Assembly: GCA_036435485.1 (NCBI GenBank)
Contig: CM071598.1
Coordinates: 195,093,148-195,157,147 of the forward strand
Length of the DNA: 64,000 nt
Direction: 5' to 3'
From: Saposhnikovia divaricata
Lineage: Eukaryota > Streptophyta > Magnoliopsida > Apiales > Apiaceae
The notes under the pieces are model-generated. The model was given only the letters and a program-made list of their open reading frames with translations, was not told the DNA's origin and did not search any database. The position numbers and the translations under genes are program-made. Every line of letters starts with the position of its first letter. Positions within the stretch are counted from its first letter, which is position 1. This document shows, one piece after another, positions 57,593 to 64,000 of the stretch.

Positions 57593-58099
57593 TCGCTTGT
57601 TTTTCCCTAACTATTGAGTGAAATAATAGAATGCTCCATTGTGGTTGATAAGTGGATTTTATATCCACTTATTATGCGCTAAATGGACCTATATTGATGG
57701 TTTATCCTTAAATATGTTGTGTCTTTTAATTCGTTTTTGTTGTTTAATTATTTGTTGTGCAGAACTCGCAAATTCAGGTATGTAGGCGATAAAAGGCTAA
57801 AAACGGTGGATTTCTATCTCAATTTTATCAAGTGGACGGGCTATGAGGAAAAAGAATTATCATAAAGAAATTCTTATTGATATATTCTTAAAGAGAAAAT
57901 CTCGGTTGGAATTGATATATTTTTTTCCAAGCAAAAAGAGTCTGGTCTCAGATCCTTAAGAGACCGTAATTTGCACCTGAACGAGCATTGAGAAAATAGA
58001 ATTATCGCAAAAAGATGGAAAGTGGTATATTCTTAAAGAGAAAAGCCCGATTGGAATTGATATATTTTTCGTTAAGGAAAAGAAGTCCGGTTTTTGGCC
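57593..58099. other. 507-bp filler unique to copy B
   Basis: Replaces 7.7 kb of copy A (4000-11726). It contains TGATAAGTGGATTTTATATC at 57648, like the start of some plant Ty3/Gypsy LTRs. It also holds two related blocks (TATATTCTTAAAGAGAAAA...GGAATTGATATATTTTT at about 57880 and 58025). Probably a piece of another LTR element caught at a deletion or repair junction. No coding capacity. Confidence 0.5.
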
Positions 58100-59655
58100 C
58101 TTTTGTGCATTTGCTGCCTTTCTAGCTCAAGAGGAACCAAAGAATGTTAATGAAGCACTACAAGATGAAAAATGGATCATGGCAATGCAAGAAGAACTTA
58201 ATCAATTTGAAAGATGTGAAGTTTGGGAACTTGTAGAGCCACCTAAGGATGCTTCAATCATTGGTACTAAGTGGGTGTTTAGAAACAAGGTTGATGAATT
58301 TTGTACGGTTAGAAGGAACAAAGAAAGACTTGTTGCACAAGGATATAATCAACAATACGAAATCGATTTTATGAAACTTATGCCCCGATTGCAAGGCTAG
58401 AGTCAATAAGGATGTTACTTTCATTTGCATGCTTCAAGAAGATCAAGATACATCAAATGGATGTGAAAAGTGCATTTCTTAATGGCTACTTGAAGGAAGA
58501 AGTATATGTCAAGCAACCTCCTGGTTTTGAGAGTGAGCAATTTCCTAATCATGTTTTCAAGTTGAAGAAGGCATTATATGGACTCCGGCAAGCTCCTAGA
58601 TCATGGTACGAAAGGCTAAGTAATTTTTACTCAAGAATGGATTCATTCGAGGTAAAATAGATCCTACATTATTTACTAAGTTTAATGGTACTGATATTTT
58701 AGTTGTGCAAATATATGTGGATGATATTATCTTTGGATCTACTAATGATGATATGTGCAAGTGGTTTTCTAAATGCATGCATAGTGAGTTTGACATGAGT
58801 ATGATGGGGATGCTCAACTACTTCTTGGGGCTCCAAATCAAGAAAACTCCAGATGGAATTTATGTGCATCAATCCAAATACATAAAGAATCTGCTTAAGA
58901 AGTTTGGTTTTGAGAATATCAAGGCAAAATCTACACCTATGAGTTATGCCAGCAAGCTGACAGCAGATGAACAGGGTAAAGATGTAGATGTTCGAAAGTA
59001 TAGAGGTATGATTGGTAGTTTATTATATCTTACAACCTCTAGACCTGATATTATGTATAGTGTATGTGTCTGTGCTAGATTTCAAGCTAATCCTAAGGAG
59101 TCTCACTTGAATGCAATTAAAAGGATTTTTAAATATTTAAGTGGAACTATTACTCTTTGCTTGTTTTATCCCATCACAAATGCATTTGATCTTGTTGGGT
59201 ATAGTGATGCAGATTATGCAGGTTATCAAACTGATCGAAAGAGTACAAGTGGTGTTTGTGCATTTTTAGGACAGAGTTTGGTCACTTGGCAAAGAAAGAA
59301 GCAAACATCTGTTGCATTATCTACAGCTGAAGGGGAGTATTTAGCTGCTGGAAGCTGTTGCTCTCAAATACTTTAGATGCTAAAAATACTTCGAGATTAT
59401 AGGATTAAATGTGGAAAAGTTCCTATTTATTGTGACAATACAAGCACTATCAACATATCAAAGAATCCGGTGAATCACTCAAGAATAAAACATATTGACG
59501 TTCGACATCATTTCTTAAGGGATAATGTTGTAAATGGAAAAATTGAGATGACCTTTGTTAGTACAGAGTACCAGCTAGCTGACATCTTCACAAAACTGCT
59601 AGCCGAGGAGCGTTTTGCTGTTCTTCGTCGAGAATTGTGCACGTGTAATGTCTAG
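58100..59655 (+). pseudogene. Copia RT and RNase H, copy B
   Basis: From FCAFAAFLAQEEPKNVNEAL (no stop here, unlike copy A at 11755) through MAMQEELNQFE, the TAG near 58398, MDVKSAFLNGYLKEEVYV and YVDD in IYVDDIIFGST (58713). RNase H motifs follow, with TAG at 59374 and the LADIFTK end at 59600. At 59034 Ala of copy A is Thr (LYLTTSRPD). Confidence 0.9.
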
Positions 59656-60029
59656 CCAGCTAGCTGCTATAGATGTCTTTTACATTTTTATATGTTACAA
59701 CTTTTTATTTTTATCATGTGTTACTTGTTTTATGTGCTGATTATTTTATGTCTTGTTTTTATTTTAATCTGTTACTTAATTTGTTTTTGTGATAATGTGA
59801 TTAATTGATTTTTTTTACTTGGATTTATCATGTATCATTTTATTCGGGGTTGAGTTTTTTAGAATTTATCCTAAATATATTTTCCCCCAAAATCAGTAAA
59901 TGGAAGTTTATATAGACTACACGACTCCGACTCTTTAGTTTTCCTCAACAACGATCTCAAATCAAATTAGGGTTTTACGCCGCTCATCAATATACATTTT
60001 CTCTCGATTTTCATTTGCTTTATCGCATC

Positions 60030-61351
60030 ATGAGGAACACTAGGGGATCCAAGAAAACACCAATTACTGCTTCAAAGTAACAGAATGGCAAGAACAAGCG
60101 ATTGCATGATGCTGAAGATGATACGCTTAATTCCATTTACCACTGATAGTGGTGATGAACTTTTGGGGGTTCGCGATGGGTTGTCGGTCAAGCGCTGTAA
60201 GTTTGGAATTGATTTTACTTTTGATGAGCTTGATTTTCGCTTTAAGCAATTGGATTTGGGCACACACAAGATCGTATTTGGTCATCCTCTGGAAGGTAAT
60301 ACATATATTAAGTGTGGTGCTTATGGATATTGTGCTAAATTAATGTTTGAAGGGTTTTTGAAAGATTTGCCTCGTGCTTGTTATCCATCTCTTGTTTATG
60401 AGTTTTATGCGAATCTTATCATTGTCAAACCTGGGGTTTTCTCTTCGTATGTTCGTGGTCGTAATGTTAACTGTTCTTGTGCTGAATTCGATTCTTAGTA
60501 TTGAAAATCCATCCACTTTGTCTATTACTACAAATAAAGGACCCACTGAGTTAGAGAACTTTACTAAACTTGATCAATTGAAAGTACTTCGTGGTATGGA
60601 TGGATTACTTGTCTATGCTCCTCCAACAACTGCTACTGTTTCTCCTATTACTAATATGATGTTTAAGATTTGTATTGATAATGTGAATCCTCGTACGGGT
60701 AGTCATTCAAATTTTGCTGGTCAGGATGTCACTGTGGTTTCGATGTTGTTGTCTGAGAGGCTTTTTAATTTGGCTGGGCTTATATTAAAGAATATGATGG
60801 ATGTTTATGAGAACCATACTTCACCTAGTCTTCCATATGGTTTGTTATTGACTTAAATTTTTGAGTGGTATGGTGTTGCGCTAAAGGATGAAGACTGTGA
60901 AATGGCTAAATAATTTTTGGACTTTAAGAGTTTGCAACAATCTGACTTGAAAGTTGCATCGGATGGTACTTTGGTTCGTATAGAAACTCCTCCACCTCCT
61001 GCACCTGTTAATGTGGTGGCTAATACAACTTCTGAGAATAATGCTTCTGAAGATATGAAAGAAATTCGAGCTTCACTTAAGATGCTGACTTCTAAGGTTA
61101 CGAATATGGCTGATGAGATTTCTTTTCTACATGAATTTGTTGCTGGTCCACGTACTCCTGCCTCTGTTCATACTGGTCATCAATCTGTAAATCTATCTCC
61201 TGGTCAAGAGCCTCATGATCATCCTACAGTGGTTGTTGGGAATGTGCTTAAGGACATTGCTACGGATCCAGATGTGGATGCCTCTAAAGATTTTCAAGTT
61301 GCTGTTCAGTTTCATGATGCTAAAGAGGATGACGATAATAATGAATCTTAA
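60030..61351 (+). pseudogene. Extra ORF3, copy B
   Basis: Same layout as 13657-14978: MRNTRGSKKTPITASK then TAA, the 137-codon frame with GFLKDLPRACYPSLVYEFYA, a frame shift, and the final Pro-rich and coiled-coil-like part 60917-61351. Substitutions against copy A include FAKLGFEG to CAKLMFEG and KLG to KPG. Which copy is nearer the ancestor cannot be told here. Confidence 0.6.
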
Positions 61352-61666
61352 ATTTTCTTCTTTTTAATGATTAAGGGGGAGAAAAATTTTAGGATTTGGG
61401 GTTAATTATGTTATGCTTATGCCTGAACTATGTGTTGGTTTGGTTTTTGTTGTTATGTTTTAGTACTTGGTTTATTTGGTGGTTTATTTTGTGGTTTTCT
61501 GAACTAGTACTGTGGAAATGTGATGCTTATTTGATATTTGTTAAATGTGTTACATTTATGTTTATGATATTGATTTTATGGTACATCATTATAAAAGGAT
61601 TGCTAGATTTAGGGGGAGTTTTGTTTTTCTTCTAAAATTGGTGTATAATCATCAAAAAGGGGAGAT

Positions 61667-62861
61667 TAAAACTCTCATTATTTTTATGATCATACATAGT
61701 AAGCAAACTAGATATGTGTACTGGACTAATATTGTTTTGAAGGGTTATCATTTATTTCATTTTATAGCAAAACAGGGTTTATCAGCTAGCTGGCAGTACA
61801 GGATGTACTTTAACTTAGCAAGTTGGCAGATAGAGTCCAGAAACACTAGAAGTTCGAATCTCATGGAGTTTTATTAGGATTAAACTTCTGTGAGAATTCT
61901 AATTAGAAAAACAGATCATATTTATATATATGGGCTCAAAAATGTTTTTAAACGTTTTTAGCTTCTTATATTTCAAAACCCTATTTTATAGGAGTTTGTT
62001 TTCTAAACGACTTTATCTAAACAAACTTCTTATTCTCTTGAGTTTTTCAAAACTGAGAACGTTGTTAATAAACGTTCACTTTCAGATTCTGTTTTTCTTT
62101 TCCAAACGATAAGTTTTTGAACGTTAGATTTGAATTAATCTTTCAACAAACTCGTGAGACTTGGTAGTCAAGACCGTTGTGTTGTTGTATGCTTAATTCA
62201 GATTGTGTGTTCACTATAAAAGACTTGTGAGTTTTCCTTTCAAGGTTGTTGAACATCATTCGAAAAACACAAGTATTTTACCAAGCTGATTTGACATATC
62301 TTTATACACTTGAGCTCTATATACTAATACGACTTAGATTCTTATTAGAGTACATAGTTTGATTTTTAATTCTTTCTATCTTGTATTGTTCAACTTATAA
62401 AGTTGGTAGTTGCTGGATTGTCGAGCTTGTGGAACAAGGATTCGAGGAACATTAGGCTAGAAGAGTTTATACTTGGTTTAGTATAGTACTTAGAGAGTTG
62501 TGTTCAGGGAACAAGGTATTTCAGCTAGCTGCAATCAGTGACTGGGAGAATCATGGAGATATATTATTGTATCGTATAATTGTAATCATTTGTGATCAAT
62601 AATATATTCCTTTACCGAGTTGGTAGAGGACCAGGACGTAGACCATTAGGCTATAGGGGTCGAACCTGGCTAAAATTGCTGTGTGTTCTTTATATTCTGC
62701 ACTTTACTTTACTACACTGCATATCTTAGCTAGCTGCCTGTTTGTTAAATCGTTGCATCCACTTAGATGCCAGAATAAATTTTCAGGCAGATTTTTAATT
62801 ATACATTATTAGCCATAACACCTATTCACCCCTCCCCTCTAGGTGTGTAATTTCACGAACA
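61667..62861 (+). repeat. 3' LTR of Sirevirus, copy B
   Basis: Follows the polypurine tract AAAAAGGGGAGAT. Contains about 43 bp (62604-62647, including CCGAGTTGGTAGAGGACC) missing in copy A; this text resembles usual Copia LTR sequence, so copy B is probably ancestral at this point. TATA box at 62215-62222. Confidence 0.6.
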
Positions 62862-63726
62862 CCCCTTAACTCCACATTATATTGTCCGTCTGTTGTCTGT
62901 TCTGGGCTATCACCAAGCCCACACGAATTTGTTTTTGGGCTACTCCTAAAAGGCCTATTTGTTTTGGATTCTTATGTTCAAGATAATTCTTTTATATCTT
63001 AACGATGTGGGACTTGGGTTGACACCACTCTACAATCCCTCCTCAATTCAAGAACCACCAATCTTGTGACCCTTATATCGCCACTTATGTGGCTCCTCAT
63101 CTTGCAGGACACACCGCCCGACCACCTACTTTCGACACAAGAGGTCCAAGATTTAGGGAGTGCCTCCCACGCCACACACAACTTGCAGCCCACAATCCCA
63201 GAATTAACTTCTTAACCATCGGCTACCACTTGTTGGACTGCCCAACACCCATTAACTCCACAGTAAAAAATTGTTTTGAATGCTTATATTTAAGATAATT
63301 TTTCTTTATCTTAATATGTGGGACCCAGCTACATAAACATGTATAAAAATAGGCCCAATTGTATAAATACATAGGACATTGTTACACAAATAGCCACCTT
63401 CAGTATGGGAGAGAACATTGAATCTATCATAATTTTCATTAATAAATTGCAAATAAATTAGATATTATATTTGTGATAAAAAATCATAAACCAGTTTTAA
63501 TTCTAAATTATTAAAACATATAATTCTTTAAATAAATTTAAATGAAAATTGTTATAATATTATTAAGAGATCACATAGATTATTAAATTTGTACATAATT
63601 TTATAAATTAATCTTTTTCTAGGATCATTACCCCAAATTTCTCTTGTAAACCCCGACAAAAAGTCAAAACTACCATGAGCACCTTTATCTTTTTAAACCT
63701 GAAAGTAAAATTAATCGAAGTTAACC
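62862..63726. other. Non-coding flank, copy B
   Basis: Near-identical to 16446-17310, including the internal direct repeat. Differences are single bases such as GCCGAACACC to GCCCAACACC at about 63241. No gene. Confidence 0.7.
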
Positions 63727-63782
63727 GCGCCAAAACAAGTTTACTGAAAAGCTTACTGTCATTAGCTAGAGAGTATAAATAG
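63727..63782 (+). promoter_or_regulatory. Duplicate core promoter with E2F-type site and TATA
   Basis: GCGCCAAAA at 63727-63735 and TATAAATAG at 63774-63782, same spacing as at 17311-17366. Both motifs are unchanged between the copies. Confidence 0.5.
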
Positions 63783-64000
63783 TAATTTACTGAAAACCCT
63801 TGTGCTCGTTTCTGCCGCTTCTAGACACGTCTTCTATCTCTCTCTAAAAACCCTAAAGAAAAAAGGATCGCCCGGCGTGAATTTCCAGGCAGACGCCAAG
63901 GTCTCTCTCTCCCTCAATTCTTCTCGTTGTTTAAATTTATACAATAGTTTACTTAGACAGTTCTTTTTCGCTTAAATAGTTTGCTTACATATATATGTGT
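63783..64000 (+). other. Leader of a second copy of the downstream gene, cut by window end
   Basis: Matches 17367-17584 with three or four substitutions, including the leader and the putative leader-intron donor (CCAAG|GTCTCT). The window ends about 45 bp before the position equivalent to the candidate start codon at 17628, so the coding part is not visible. Confidence 0.6.

Larger units (their letters stand above)
58100..62861 (+). mobile_element. Sirevirus-type Copia, copy B (3' half)
   Basis: Matches 11727-16445 of copy A: RT, RNase H, ORF3, polypurine tracts and LTR. Gag, protease and integrase are absent. It shares the TAG in RNase H, the RT frameshift and the ORF3 breaks with copy A, so both descend from one already dead element by duplication of the locus rather than by transposition. 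Confidence 0.9.

Overview
The window is nuclear DNA of a flowering plant, very probably a eudicot: AT-rich, with GT-AG introns, plant-type retrotransposons, and fragments of plant gene families (OSCA/CSC1 channel, Hsp70-Hsp90 organizing protein, pectin acetylesterase). I cannot fix the genus. No bacterial, phage, CRISPR or defence system is present. The interest lies in transposon architecture and a large duplication.

Layout. 1-912: AT-rich. 913-1175: relic end of a CACTA element. 2035-9512: complete 7.5-kb CACTA transposon (3-bp target duplication ATG) carrying captured host exons and a 12-unit tandem array. 9516-16445: 5'-truncated, decayed Copia element of Sirevirus type (gag, PR, INT, RT, RNase H, extra ORF3, 3' LTR). 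17311-17657: promoter-like region with an E2F-type site, a TATA box, a leader intron and a short first coding exon. 17.6-29.2 kb: intron or intergenic DNA with a truncated L1-type LINE (20271-22882), repeats, microsatellites and Copia/LTR fragments.

29210-51022: remains of a WD40-repeat gene of DCAF4-like type, + strand, about eleven recognisable exons in very large introns. One intron holds a short internally deleted Copia element (29739-32363, TSD GTTTG). Another holds a 6.5-kb LINE with an inverted 5' part (33671-40180, TSD ATGTCTAACAACAG). The largest, between 44.2 and 50.5 kb, holds a foldback MITE and a Helitron-like stretch. Two in-frame stops and a truncated exon suggest a pseudogene.

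52439-55615: a second complete CACTA-type element (TSD AGA) carrying pectin acetylesterase exons behind the 5' exon of another gene. 55624-64000: a second copy of the 2.0-17.6 kb region (left part of CACTA-1, 3' half of the Sirevirus, LTR, flank and promoter), a few substitutions per 100-200 bp apart. The window therefore spans one period (about 46 kb) of a probable tandem segmental duplication. The second promoter begins just before the right edge, so another copy of the downstream locus may follow.

The most noteworthy structures are the two gene-capturing CACTA elements, the inverted LINE with a Copia gag piece at its inversion junction, and several foldback MITEs lying inside (TA)n tracts, two of which share one palindromic core although their ends differ.
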